A stretch of DNA of 64,000 bases from Kingdonia uniflora (taxonomy: Eukaryota > Streptophyta > Magnoliopsida > Ranunculales > Circaeasteraceae): contig JACGCM010001655.1 of NCBI GenBank assembly GCA_014058105.1, forward strand, positions 1,550,001-1,614,000, written 5' to 3'. Under the pieces are notes generated by a model. The model had not been told where the DNA came from, made no database searches, and saw nothing but the letters and a program-made list of their open reading frames with translations. Below are positions 30,972 through 42,900 of the stretch, in pieces (positions within the stretch are counted from its first letter, which is position 1; each line of letters starts with the position of its first letter). A program made the translations under genes and the position numbers.

Positions 30972-33900
30972 GTGGATGAATTAATCACTCTTGAGTATTT
31001 TAATGGGAATGTCCATGGTGACCTAGACGAGGGTTTTCTGTGTTATCTGTCTCAGTTAGAATATAAAATGAGTTTGCACCTTAACAATCTTGTTAAAATT
31101 ATAATGAATGCCATAGAGGCTTGTCCTGTCAAACTGACTGGGAACATGTGGGAGGTGATAAATGTTTGTAAGACTCTAAATAGATTATGGAAGGAGAATA
31201 AGGTGGAGAGAAGAATAAGTCCTGAGGGCATTTTGCGGTACTACGCTGTGAAATATTATGCCACGACTAGGGGTGCATATTTCTGTTCGACCTCGTCTCG
31301 ACCGCGTTTCTTTGATATAAATTTAGCAGGTCAAGTTTGGAATGATAATGTGATATGGGTGAAAGGTTATTGCCTTCAGAGAGAGGACGAGGAATCAATA
31401 AAACTTTTGTATAGAACTTTGAAGAAAAGTAAGTAATTGTGTATAATATAAAACTGTTATAATAGATTGGTTATTCTATTATTTAACAATTTTTTTTGTG
31501 TGTGTTACAAGTTCTCAGTCGAAGGTGACTAGAAAGGAATCACTGTTAGATACTGTTGTTCGAGAAGGTGTTGAACTCGAGATAGTTTTGAAAGAGCTCG
31601 ACATCAATAGAAACAAAAGAGCTAACAGTAGGTCAGAGAAGGTACAAAAGTCATAGGGGAAGAAACTAATGACGGAGGTTGGAGCCAATTAAAAAGAAGA
31701 GCAGAAGGGGAGAAGCGTTCAGTATTATCGAGGGCTTCAATAATGGATTTGGAGGATGTTCTTGAAGTGACTAATTCGAGCAACTTAGCTTTAAAGTTCC
31801 CAAAGAATAAGACTGTGAATGGAGGCTCGGCCTCTGGAGCCACGATGAATGGGGAGGTCGAAGTAAATTTGAAAAAGAGGAGGGTAGATCCTCCTGCTAA
31901 AGGGATAAGGGCAAAGCTCTTGGAGTGCCGACCTGCTGCGGATGATGAGCTACGAGCGGTGGAGGACAGGCTGAGGTTTGTAGCTCGCAAGGGTGCTGAG
32001 AAACTGAGTACCTCTGCACAATTAGAGTTGAGAAAAATGGTAAGTTGATGACTTGCTTATTTATGAACTTTGAATTTGCATTCGAGCTAAAAATGTGTTT
32101 GATTTTATTGTAGACTGCTCGCTTGCTGAAGAGTATATACCTCGAGATTAAGGAGGGAAAAGATGAGCTCGAGAGTGGAAGAGTCGAGCTCAAGAAGAAA
32201 GTTGCTCAACTTGGATCTAACTTGGCTCTAGAGGAGGAGCAATTGGTTGCTGTGAAGGCTACACAGAAGGTGCTGATAAGCGAGCTTACTGAGGAGGCAC
32301 AGAAGAACATGGATGATGTCACAGTTTAATGTAACAGTGTTGGGCCCCAACACCTTACTGTGGGGTACACAAAAGCTAACCTCAAAGCCATTATGGCTGG
32401 TACCTACGTCGAAGAGGACAAAGGGGAAGAGGATGCCCTTATTGATGGAGGTGTGGTAATAGGGTTGGATGGGGTCTCTCCAAGAATTGATCTAGAGAAC
32501 TGAGGGGAAGATAATAAGAAGGTATAAGTTGTCAAAGTTTGGCTATATGTTTTTGTGAGGTTTGGAAAACTATAATTGTATGGAATATTGCTTTTTAGGA
32601 TAAATTTTGGATTGGCTAAAAGATATTTGTAAACATTGCTTGTAAGAACTTAAGGATATGCCCCTCAGAATTGAGGAATTAGAGAATGAACTTACCAAGA
32701 AGATAGATGCCTCAGCGTCCCTGTTGACTTCGCAAGCAGAGCTATAGGTTAGAGAAAGAAAGAAATATTTGACTTGTATGTTGTATTACTTTAGAGCTAC
32801 AAAGTAAAGTTAGGAAATAGATATAGATCCCAAATGTGTTAGCAGTTTAGGAGCAACGGTAATCAAGTATGTCCCGATAATGCCAAAGTGTTTAGAAAAT
32901 CAGAACATAGAAAATGTGTACCCTGAAAGTAGATGTAGATATTATTGCCAGCAAACTGAGATAATACTTCGATCTTAAGTTTAGAAGTAGTCTTACAACA
33001 ATAGAATGTCAGAAAATAGAAATCTGCTATATTTTTTTAAGTCAGCTGTATTATGATTTGACTATATTTGTGGTGTGTTGTTGAATTGAGCTTAATATAT
33101 TTTATCTGTGATGTAGGTTGAACTGGAGACTGTTCGTTCAAGTGAACATCAAACGCTCTAATATAACCATGAGTTTGTTATAGAGTTTGATCGGATCAAA
33201 GATGGATCTGAGGATAGGGAGGATCAACATGTTAAAGTGCAGATCTAGTTTGCCGAGGTGACAAAAACTATTTGTGACTTGACTTAGCATATCGAGGGGA
33301 AAGATGCTGAAATAGAAAAAGTACAAAAGGGGCTTGCGGAGGCAAAGGATGAGATAGAGAAGCTCAAAAGCCAGATTAATACGTTGATGGTCAAAAGTAA
33401 AGAGGCAGACTTGGCTCAATACTGCATTCAGTCGCTAGAAGTTTCAGAAAAATTATTACAAGATTTTGTGGGTAGTTTGAATGGTCAAATGACCAGGAAA
33501 ACAAATGAGCTTGAGCATACTCGAGCTGATCTAGGGAGTTCAGAGATTACGCTTAAGCAACTGAAGAGTGAAATGACTGGGAAAGATAATGAGCTTGAAA
33601 ATGCTTGAGCTGATTTAGCCCGTTCTGAAAATGTGGCTGATCAATTAAGTAAGGCCTTGTCTGCTAAAGATATGGATTTCCATATGGTTCAAAAATGGTG
33701 AGATGAACTGAATAAGAGGGTGACCCAATTGAAGGCAGACTTGGCTATGGTCAATATGTGTATCAAGAAGGTCGAGGCTGATGAGCGATCGTAGAAGAAA
33801 AAAGGTGATGTTGGGGTCTCTCTAGTAAAAGGGGATGTGGTTGACCCATCAGCTCGAATTGAAGAGTTGGAAGGGAATGTAGCTCGTATTTAAGCTCATG

Positions 33901-34610
33901 TTTAAAGGGGAAATGAATGCTTAAGGAAGAGCCAAGATAAGTTAGATATCGCTCTTCGTAGAGAGCGAGAGTTAGAGGGGGTGATCAGGGGGAAGGAGCA
34001 ATTGTTGAGGATGAAGGATGAGTTGTTGAAGAAGGCTCATGCTGGGGTAAGTGAAGGGAATGATAGGGAGCTGGAGGAACTTTGTGCTAAGTTGGCAGAG
34101 TTGAGGACGATGAATAGAGCTGAGTTAGATAAAACAATGGAGAAGATGGCAGAGCATAATGAGATTATGACACGCTTAGATAAACGCATGGAGTGGCAAT
34201 ACGAACGGTACAAAAGCTTAAAAGATCATCACTTGATATTATAAAAGTACTTTTCTGAGGTAATAATGCTCGATCGAAATATGTATGTTCAAGAAATAAC
34301 ATGCTCGTAGGAGCTAATAGTTGTTATTGTGTATTTTGTGGAAAAAGTAAAGAGGCTTGAGCTTGAGAGGGATACCTTGCATGACTGTTTGTCATTCTGA
34401 GGATGTATCTGTAACACTGTTATAGATTGAGGAAACTGTCTGAAAGCCATGGAAACAGAGTTAGGTTCCCGACCAGAAGAATTGGTAGAGGAAGGCAAGA
34501 TTATTGTAATTGCTCAAGCTCCAGAGTTTATGACTGAACATCCTTCTATTATAGGGGAAGTAATAGTTGACCTCCCATAAGCAGGGAAAAACCTGTAGAA
34601 GTAACTTGAA
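30972..34610 (+). pseudogene. asORF2 of element G (antisense, long coiled coil)
   Basis: Exon 30972-31428 is open and resembles the asORF2 first domain of the other elements: MSLHLNNLVKIIMNAIEACP, then RPRFFDINLAGQVWNDNVIW and VKGY. Intron 31429-31511 (GTAAGT...ACAAG) and intron 32040-32113 (GTAAGT...TTGTAG) lie at the same points as in E2 and E3. From 32114 on, the protein is Glu/Lys-rich heptad-like sequence (LKSIYLEIKEGKDELESGRV and NELEHTRADLGSSEITLKQL), interrupted by non-coding stretches 32520-33115 that may be introns. Stops occur in several places. The N-terminus may be cut by H. The coiled-coil part is much longer than in the other family. Confidence 0.65.
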
Positions 34611-34635
34611 GTTGTAGACTTATTGAGAGATGAAA

Positions 34636-34749
34636 GCTAGTTTTACCTTTGCCTTATCTTATGTCTGATAGAGACCTTTGGTTGAAAACTAGTATTACCT
34701 TTGTTTTAATCGCATATATGTGTATAGGTGGGTGATTGAAAGCTAGTAT
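34636..34749 (-). repeat. Tandem repeat array of element G, left half (unit about 60 bp)
   Basis: Two units of GAAAGCTAGTATTACCTTTG followed by TTTAATC and a GGTGATT end, spaced about 60 bp. The array is split by E4 and continues at 56775-56960. It holds the same place between pol and the antisense gene as the ~200-bp repeats of the other elements. Confidence 0.75.
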
Positions 34750-35026
34750 TGTAGAGGCCTAACTTTGTGAGGAGGGGAAGTTGGCTCTTACACCATGGGG
34801 TTTATTTTTTATCAAAGTGTTCAGGCATATAATCAATAATACTAAAAACATACTGACAATATACTTGTGTGGAGGCCTAGAATGGGACACTCCACGACCT
34901 CTAATGAAGATTTTTAAGAAATTTTGATATTACTGTCGAGTAGTCGAAGGTTTGAGAACTGGGTAATTTATAGGGAGATCGACGGTAAACTGCTAGGGTT
35001 CTGGGAAGAGATTTTATAACCCTTCC
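34750..35026 (-). repeat. 3' LTR of element E4, first piece
   Basis: It begins TGTAGAGGCCTAACTTTGTG and is homologous to 56010-56285. It stops at ATAACCCTTCC where the LTR of E3 starts. The second piece is 47159-47646. Confidence 0.9.
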
Positions 35027-35730
35027 TGTAGGGGTCTAACTTATTTTAGAGGGGAAGTTGGCTCTTGCAACGTGGAATCAATCTTTTATCAATGGAATAC
35101 AAGCAAATAGTCTAAAGTAAGAACAAACTAGAGACAAATACTTGCGTAGAGGCCCGAATGTGACATTCTATGACCTCTGATGAGGACTTTTAAGAAAGAT
35201 TATATTACTGATGAGTAATTTGAGGGTCCGAATACAGGGTTACGCAGGGAGGTCGAAGGTAAAATCTAAATGGCTGAAGATGATTTTTCTAACCTCCACT
35301 TGGTTTCTGCTCTCCTCTATTTATAGAATCATAAGAAGCTGAGTTACCAAGTGTGGGTCAGGTTTACTTGATTACTTGTCAGGAAATCCTGGCAGAGTAT
35401 GGGTGCCGGTCATGTCTGTACTATCCCTGTGATAGCTGTCCGATGTGTCTTTGCACTTCGGCACTCTGGCGTAGTGGTCGGCCTGTCACTGTAGCTGTGA
35501 AGACGAATCATTACCCCGGCTTGTCTGGTGAGCTGGCTGCCTGTCTCGTCGTATTTCGACCATGTGCAGATATGGTCAAAGGGTATCTGTTGCGATGTGC
35601 TAGTCCATCCTCGTGGCTTTGTTGGGTGTCCAAGCATCGTCTTCTTGGGATCTTTGGGAAGTGTATTTTAGGGATCGAGTAGGCTGCGAAGTGGGCTTTG
35701 ACTGTCGAAGGCTGCGAGTAGGCTACTACA
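35027..35730 (-). repeat. 3' LTR of element E3 (704 bp)
   Basis: TGTAGGGGTCTAACTTATTT at the left end, GCGAGTAGGCTACTACA at the right. A minus-strand TATA is the complement of CTATTTATAGA near 35318. The palindrome is at 35555-35581. The polypurine side (complement of GATGGGGCGAA) follows at 35731. Confidence 0.95.
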
Positions 35731-35985
35731 TTCGCCCCATCTCAGCGAGGGTCTCAAAGCCAGCTAGGTTGTGAGGTGTTCGCTGAGAAAACTGTTCGGT
35801 CTTGGAATCTAAGTGGTTTGACTGTTGGTTTTCGGGTCAGTAATAAAAGAGGGTAATTAAGAGGTATAGGTGGCTATAGGGTAATAAATGAAGTGAAAGC
35901 TATAAGTATGGGCAATTATGTAGGGATATGAGTAACTTGTTTATTCTCATTCTTCTCTTTTTGTGCTACAGACCTTGAAATCTTC

Positions 35986-36290
35986 ATGGATACTATGCCC
36001 AATACCCGATATCAAAAGATGATGGGATTCGCCCGGGACCGTCGTGTAGGGCGGAAGACTGGTGAGCTTCATATAAATTTTTTTAGGCATCATGATCTAG
36101 AATGGGATATGCCCGAACTGGTGGAGGTAGGGGCTGGAGAATTCATCAATGGGGAGCCATACGCCTATCTTTAGGACCGTCTGAAGTATGATTTTACTAC
36201 TGCAGAAAAATGCTATCTCTTTATGTCAACGTTGGCCGAGAATCTTGTTTGTGCAGAAGAGGAGGAAGAGAAACAGAGCACGGCAAGCGG
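35986..36290 (+). pseudogene. asORF1a of element E3
   Basis: MDTMPNTRYQKMMGFARDRR opens the frame, then DMPELVEVGAGEFINGEPYA-YL, an in-frame TAG at 36173, and YLFMSTLAENLVCAEEEEEK beyond it. It is very like the E4 copy (47905-48198), which has no stop at that point. A weak TATA-like TATAAGTA lies at 35901. It is the first of two asORF1-type genes in E3. Confidence 0.65.
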
Positions 36291-36913
36291 TGTTGGACCT
36301 TCGGGGAGTAGGGCTACTGGTTGATGTGGTGAACATTTGTATCTTTGTATGTTTTTTTTGTGGGGTTTTTTTTGCTTGGGGGTGGCAGTAGGAATGTAAT
36401 CTGTATGTTCGATTGGATATTGGAATGGAAATGCTCTCTTTTGAAAACTTGTTTTACTGTGTCTGGTTGAAAATGCAGATGAATGTAGACGAGTACTGTT
36501 ATAGGCGCGCTTATCACATGTATGTCTTTGAATTATTATTGATATCGAGGTATAGTGATATGATCGATGGTAATGATGATTGAAGGTTATTACAGTCAAA
36601 GGTACGATGAGCTATAGTTGTGACGATCGAGGGTTGTAATGGTCGAATGCTCGATGTTGGTGGTATGCTCGAGTAGATGTCCTTGGGAATGAGGTTTGAA
36701 TGCAGGTACAGACGACTCGGTTACGTCTAGGAAGTTGGAAAGGTTGTTTGTTAACTTTTCGAGGTGGAAAATTGACGGTCGCCATTAATTTGGCTAGGGA
36801 AGAGGGAAAGTTGTAGTGGGTTTCCAGGTATAAAAGGGGGTAGGGTGGAGGGGATTTCTTCATCTTTCTTGATACATTCTCCTTATCTTTCCTTTTAATT
36901 TGTTTTAATCAAC

Positions 36914-37231
36914 ATGGCTGAAAACATACCCGTTCAGGAAGATCAAGCGGCAGTGAGAGTCAGAAGAATCCAAGAAGCCTTGTTGGGTCTTCAACGGAGG
37001 TTCAGTATCGAGGAGGATATTGATGCTAAACTGCCAGATCTTTTTGAGGCGGAACCCAGGGATCCAATCCTTGGCATGCCTTTTAGATACTGGTGGGGAA
37101 TAGTGCAGATGATGGGGCCGTTACCCAGCCATCGGTTATCTCTTCTTGAAGGCTTTGTGGAGGATATAGTGGACCAGGAAGATGAAGATGCAGCGGCTGT
37201 GGTTGAAGAGGAGCATCCCGCTAATAAATAG
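36914..37231 (+). CDS. asORF1b of element E3 (open, 105 residues)
   Basis: An open frame from MAENIPVQEDQAAVRVRRIQ to HPANK and TAG. The core KLPDLFEAEPRDPILGMPFR-YWW and the acidic tail DQEDEDAAAVVEEEH match the asORF1 plan. TATAAAAGGGGG at 36829 is 85 bp upstream and a purine-poor leader follows. It is the only asORF1-type frame here besides the E4 copy with no stop, so it could still be translated. It is divergent from asORF1a and so is not a recent duplicate. Function unknown; no membrane or signal segment. Confidence 0.6.
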   Translation: MAENIPVQEDQAAVRVRRIQEALLGLQRRFSIEEDIDAKLPDLFEAEPRDPILGMPFRYWWGIVQMMGPLPSHRLSLLEGFVEDIVDQEDEDAAAVVEEEHPANK

Positions 37232-38106
37232 GGTCCTCTGTCTTATGTTGTCTTGTTGTTTCTCTCCTTTACTCTGTTTCTTTTCTACTTTCTTTGTATG
37301 AGGCTTGTAATGTTTTCTGTCTTTCTGAATGAAAATGGCTTCTTGGAATAACTTGCTTTGTCGAACTATAAGTAGTAGTAATATAATATGAATTTTGGAC
37401 ATAGTATCTTGAGCCATTGAATTGATAGTACAACTGTCAAAGTGAATTGTTTGTATTGTTTGAAGATGAAACTGAATTTGTCGAAGCGAAAGATATATTT
37501 TTTCGAAGCTAAAAACATTATCTGTAAGCATGAATTTTTGAATGGTCGAAATGTATGATTATATTCGGTCGAAGGGCCGAAGTTATCTGTTTAAGGAAAA
37601 AAGGTATTCTGCTGAAATATGGATGACACGAGTTTTTGAATCGAGGGATGTGTTGTATGTCAAAGGTCGATATATTAGATAAGTGAATTTGAGGCTATCT
37701 GATGAGGATTCTTCGAGACGTAGAATGGTCGAGTACTCGAGTTTGGGGAGTGTGTCGAAGGTTATGCTTGATTTGACTGGCTGTTCTGGCAACCTAGACT
37801 GCTAGTCTGTCAGACTGGTACGTGCACCTGGGGCAGTGTGACAAAAATTAATCATGATGTTTTACTCATATTACAGAAAAGGTTATGACGTGATTGTTTG
37901 GATATGATTGTTTAACTTTGAGTGTGGGTAAAAGGGGTTCGAAAAGCTTCGGCTTTCACAGGCAGTTTGAAGTGAGTGTGTTGTTCGCACGTGGGAGATA
38001 TGAGGGGTAAATCGGTCAAAACACATTGTAGCCAAAAAACTGGGGTAGTGGGGTCGTGGTAATGATAATTGTTAGAAAATCGAGGCGGTTTTGGCTTTTT
38101 GAAAGG
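37232..38106 (+). other. E3 spacer between asORF1b and asORF2
   Basis: No gene is supported. It contains the presumed asORF1b 3' end (T-rich, TTGTAATGTTTTCTG near 37306), many TCGAAGG words and, at its right end, the promoter side of asORF2. The minus-strand frames here are not conserved in E2 or E4. Confidence 0.45.
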
Positions 38107-40696
38107 TATATAAGTGTGAGGTGAGTAATTACTATATGGTTAACTGATAAAATCATTGATTGTGAGGAGAAGAGAACATATGCCATTTGGAACTTGGGAG
38201 TGGTTGTTGCATTTATTGTGTTGATCTTGCTGTTTCGAGAATAATGCTTCTAATACAGGTAAGTCACTTGATCTCTGCCATTTTTAATTTTTTTTACCCT
38301 CTAACCGTGTAAGTAGGATACTCTGGGTTTAAGGTTGAGAGGTTATCTTCGAAGATAAGGAGACTTGGTGAATCTGGGTTCTAACCCATTCTGGAATTTT
38401 GGGTCTTTCGGAGAAAGTATAGGGTTTAAGATTGAAGTTTTGATTAATTTCTGGATGGGGTAGATGGGATAGGGGTTATAGACGCGGAATTGTCGAATTT
38501 ATCGATCTAATTGCGTGCCTCTTTTTCTGTAGGCTAAAATGCATAACCGTCAAGCTTCGAGACAGAGACTGATAGATGAAGAGATCGAAGAATTCGAAGC
38601 TAGTATTTTTGGTCAAGCCCCAAAGGATGAGGGTAGAGATTTAAAAGTGTTAGATATGATAACCGAGGCCTCATTATCTATTGTTCTACCGCTGAGGAGG
38701 TTTTTGTTACGAGACGTTGAAGGACGATAGTAACCGAAGATAATGAGGAGGAGGAAATAGTATGGGGGGAGAGGGGTGATGTAGGGCCTTCTGGTGGTGG
38801 AGAGGGAGATAAGGTGCAGAGTGACGATAGTAGGGATTCGACTAAGTCAGATAGGGTCGAAGTTTCCGTTTCGACTAAAGATAAGATTAGGTTAGATCGG
38901 TTTGTCGCCAAGTTAGAACTGTCGAAGGTGGAGGTGTATCTGAGTGTGGCCGGGGCAGGGTTAACCTTCAAATCGGACCCTAGGCAAGGGATAATGGCCT
39001 ATAGAGGCCAGATTCGATTGGGAATGAAACTTCCTCTTCGAAGGCTGGTTAAAGAAGTACTAAAATTTTTGGGAGTTACCCCGGTGCAAATGAACGAGAA
39101 TTTTTATGAGATGATGAGGGTTATGGAGGGGATGAATGCAAAATTGACTAGTGAGGGTCGAGGTTTGATTAAGTAGTTTGATATTATTATATTTTACTCG
39201 TAGAAGGCGAGTCAGAACCCAGGGAACTATCACATCCAATGTCGCCCAAAGAAGCCTTGGTTCTTTGATCTGGGTTCGACGGGTCGAGGGTGGAATAAGG
39301 ATTTATTGATAGTAAGGGGCAACTACGAGAATCTAGAGAAGAGCAATCCTTACAAATTACATCATAGGGTATATAATGAAAGTAAGTTTATTGTCGAAGG
39401 GTTATTAATAACGTATATTTGGAATTGGTGATAATTATTTTCTTGTTTTGTTCTGCAGGTCCGAAGAATACGTCGTAGAACAATCCGGTAAATTACATTG
39501 ATACTTTTCTCGAAGCAAGTGAGGACTGGGAAAATTATGTGTTCACAGTCTTAGAATCAAGAGGCAAAAGAGGAAGAAGGCGGATTCCTTAATTCGAAGC
39601 GTACCCGTTACGCCGAAGCTGTCGAAGAGAAAAAGAGGAGAAGGTGTTTTAAAGGGTCAAAAAGAAATAGGAGGGGAAGAGTTGCCAAGGAATTGCCAAT
39701 ATGTGCCGAGATCGCGAAGGGGATCGAGGAAAACAGTGCCAGTTCTCAAAGTTGATGGCGATGCTTCGCGGTTGAGGCCGAGGCCGGTATCAACTCAAAC
39801 TGAGAAGGGGAATGGCCGGGTGTCTCCCGATGCCCCGAAGGTACATCAATTGATGGCTGGTTAGCGTAAAAGGCATAGGGCGCTGGGGAAGGATGATACA
39901 CTGGAGAAGGATGAAGAGATGACGGAGGCTAAGCGATAGGAGCAGGCTGTGGCTAAGCAGGTTTTGATGGTCGAGCTCTACGAAGATGACCCAGACGAGG
40001 CCTCAAAGGAAATAAAGAGGCATATATTTCAGGTAACTATATATGGCTTTCTGTTATGTTATTCTGAGGTTTCTTTCAAATTCTTCGAGTTTCGAGGTGT
40101 ACTAACTACTTGAATATTTTAGCAGACGGAGGCTTGGGTGCGAGCGTACAATAAGGCGATGAAGTCTGCAAAAGGGAAATTGTAGCAAGCAGAGGAAAGT
40201 CTGGATCTTTCTCAAGGAACTGAGGCGTCATTGTTGTCCAAACTTAAGAAGTTAAAGCAAGATCTAGAGTTGCTTACTGACTCATATGATGAGAGGCTCG
40301 AGCTTCTGTTATTGAGGCAGGAGCGGGAGTGGTCTGCAAAGCATGCGGCTAAAGAGATGGGGAAAGCAGAACAGAGGGTAACTTTTCAGCGGCAGTATGA
40401 TGGCGAATGTATGATGAATGTTTGGTTAAAAAAAAAATTTAGGCGTTAAGGGGTATGATCCCGATTCGTTAGAACCTTTCCCTATTTCACCAGAACTTGT
40501 TGATGGGGATGAGTTGCAGATGAAGGAAAGAGAGGCGAATGTTATTGATGATGCAGCTAGAAGTACTTTCGTGGAGACTTTTCTTATTGGAGCACCCAGT
40601 GGTGGAACTTTTGATGGTTTGGTTGTCGAAGGCTCGACTGAAACTGCTGATGGTGTGGGCGCTGAGGGAGTTGAAGGTGTAACCACGCTGATATGA
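38107..40696 (+). pseudogene. asORF2 of element E3 (antisense, spliced, PF04195-like)
   Basis: TATATAAG at 38107, leader exon to 38258, intron 38259-38532 (AG|GTAAGT ... CTGTAG), ATG at 38539. Exon 2 runs to 39382: MHNRQASRQRLIDEEIEEFE, then IRLDRFVAKLELSKVEVYLS, GMKLPLRRLVKEVLKFLGVT and a TGRGWNKDL motif. Intron 39383-39458 and intron 40033-40125 have GT-AG ends. The last exon is coiled-coil-like (EQRVTFQRQYDGECMMNVWL) and ends at TGA 40694-40696. A frameshift after 38730 and a stop at 39174 break it. Intron places equal those in E2, H and G. Confidence 0.75.
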
Positions 40697-41190
40697 GGTA
40701 TTTGGAGCTGGGGCTCATGTTTTCCTTTTCTGATATGATGTTGAGTTGTAATATTTTGTACTGTGCTGTTTTTTGTTGGTTTCTGAACTCGGTAAGTTTT
40801 TGAGCTATTGTTAACTGCTGAACTTCTGAAGTTGATGCTGGACATATTGATGCGTATTTTCTGAAGTAAATTCTGTAAATACTCATTCTGAACATACTGA
40901 TTATGAACTTCTGATTTGATATATGATTTTCTGATTGATTGTGTTATCTTTCTCTGACCTTGAATTATTGAAATATTGATGGGTATTCTGTTGATTTTGC
41001 TTGCTTTGAACTGCTAATGATTGATCTTTGAATTGTATTGTAACTGTTCCACTGATGGGTAATACGTTGAATGTTCTCTGCACTTGAAAAAATACTAGAT
41101 AGTACTTACGTATACTGTTGCTATTTGAATAACTGTAGAGTGATCGAATCCTGACGAGTGTCGAAGATATTTATATCGATCCCTGTATGA
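40697..41190 (+). other. E3 sequence 3' of asORF2
   Basis: T-rich sequence with repeated CTGA/GAACTTCTGA words and TTGTAATATTTTG near 40746. It is the likely 3' UTR and end region of asORF2. The corresponding parts are 16216-16415 in E2 and 49119-49420 in E4. No frame is conserved. Confidence 0.45.
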
Positions 41191-41360
41191 TATGCTAGAC
41201 ATCGAAGGCCGAAGCCACAGCGATGTTGGAATTTTAACAAAATTTCTAGGTCGCCTCCGAGTATCAGTCGGGCCGAAGGCATGTGATAGCTAGAGGAAAC
41301 CCTAAAATTTATTGGAATTCAAAGGACAAAGCCACAACGAAGCATTATGTGTTCGCCTCC
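41191..41360 (-). repeat. Tandem-repeat remnant of element E3
   Basis: A single partial unit with TCGCCTCCGAGTATCAGTCG, GGCCGAAGG and ACGAAGCATTATGTGTTCGCC, the landmarks of the E2/H/E4 repeats. E3 has thus lost, or never expanded, the array found in its relatives. Confidence 0.75.
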
Positions 41361-41990
41361 TTTCTTTGCATCAACTTTCATCTTAAGACCGTCGACGATG
41401 GTTTTATTGATTGCTTCGACTTGACCGTTGCCCTGGGGATAGTAAGGTGGTAGGGTGAGAGAATGATGCTGTGTTTTTTGAGGAAGTTTCTAACTTTGCT
41501 GCTAACAAATTGGGGACTATTGTCGCATCAAATCATATGAGGGCAGCCGAAGTGAGTGATGATGTTTTCCTATAAAAATTTGATAACTTCTTCTTCTCTG
41601 GTTCGGCATAGAGGTACAACTTTGACCCATTTGGTAAATTAATTGGTTGCAGCAAAGATGTTTTCCCTGCTACCTAAGGCTTTTGGGAAAGGACTGAAAT
41701 AGAGGTCTTGAGAGGGATAATGGATGTTATGAGCGTGGCGCTAACATTTGTCACAGTGTTTTGCATATTCTAAAGCTTGTTTTTTCATATCTGGCCAAAA
41801 TAATCCTCGGGTCACAGCTCGAAGGGCCATAGAACAGCCAGCAGTATGAGCACCGCAGGTTCCTTTGTAAAGTTCGGTTAAAATTGTAGATGCTTCATCT
41901 TGGGATATGCATTGAAGGAGGACGCCATTTGGGGATTTGCGATGTAATTAATTTTTGCAGACAGTATATCTGCGACAATTTTCTAAAAGT
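41361..41990 (-). pseudogene. Integrase remnant of element E3, C-terminus missing
   Basis: On the minus strand, YAKHCDKC-type zinc-finger sequence near 41750, TKWVKVVPLCRTREEEVIKF near 41600, and PQGNGQVEAINKTIVDGLKM near 41400-41440 follow the integrase order. The C-terminal GPY/F part seen in E2 at 25472 is absent; tandem-repeat sequence starts right after the Glu region. Stops abound. Confidence 0.8.
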
Positions 41991-42900
41991 GATCGTTAGG
42001 CTTTGGGATCATCTGGGAGGGTAACATTGCTGAGGTAATGGAGGAACAATATTCTCCAATTGTCTGGATCGTGACCCTCTCCCCCAGTATTGATGGCATT
42101 GACTTCCATCTGGTCGATACTTGGGCGTTTGAGTACTTCGATATGGAGGGTCCGAGATTCTGATTGCCCGAACATAGCTGCTATGTAGGCGAGGGCATCT
42201 GCATGTCTATTTTCTCCTCGAGGGTAATGAGTGATTAGATATTTTTCGGGGAACCGGTCCATACGCTGTCGCACAAAGAGAGCGTAGTCGGCCATTCGAC
42301 CGTTAGCTTGATTTTCTCCTGTGTAATGTCTCTGAACAAGTTGGGAATCTGTAAAGACGGCAGGTTTGGGAATGTCGAGGTCGAGTGCGAGGTCGAGGCC
42401 GTGGATCAAGGCTTCATACTCTGCTTCGCTATTGGAACATTCGAAGGTAAGTTTGGCAGCTTTATCAATGAGGTCATTAGTGGGTGTTACCAAGACAATA
42501 CTGATTCCTGAGTCATTAGGTCTTGCGGATCTATCTGTGAATAAACGCCAGCCAGTGGGAGGGTCCAGGGATCTGCTATTTCAGGTTGGTCTTCTGATAA
42601 GTCATCTTTGTGTTATTCCCAATCGACATCTTCGACCGATAAGTCAGCTAGAAAGTCTGCTACTGCTTGGCCTTTTTGGGATATCTACTTCTCGAAGGTA
42701 ATGTCGTGTTCGCCAGGGTATACAGACCACTGTTGCACTCGCCTGGATTTCTCTTTTTTGTTATGTACTTCTTGAAGGGGATAATTTATGATAAAGCGGA
42801 TGGGGTGTGCTTGAAAATATGGTTTGAGTTTGCAGGCTGAATAAACATGTGTGAGAAGCAAACGCTTAAGTTTTGAATATCGAGTTTCTTCGGGGGTTAG
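41991..42900 (-). pseudogene. Dual RNase H region of element E3
   Basis: The minus-strand open stretch 42493-41996 is the aRNH domain: EYEALIHGLDLALDLDIPKP, AVFTDSQLVQRHYTGENQAN and HYPRGENRHADALAYIAAMF. Upstream 42900-42520 is the classical RNase H end (KLKPYFQAHPIRFIINYPLQ and RRVQQWSVYPGEHDITFEK), partly in another frame. The dual arrangement supports Tat lineage. Confidence 0.85.

Larger units (their letters stand above)
30859..34749 (-). mobile_element. Element G, left segment (antisense gene)
   Basis: A more distant Tat-like element, minus-strand by its pol at 57190-60060. This part holds its antisense gene and the first half of a short tandem-repeat array, which resumes at 56775 after E4. 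H ends at 30858 directly against it, so H inserted in G. The 3' LTR of G must lie beyond the left edge, on the far side of H. Confidence 0.75.

Noticed and set aside
35353..35682. 109-codon Cys-rich plus-strand frame in the E3 LTR
   Set aside because: It lies wholly in the LTR U3; the homologous region of the other E3 LTR (46760-47090) does not keep the frame.
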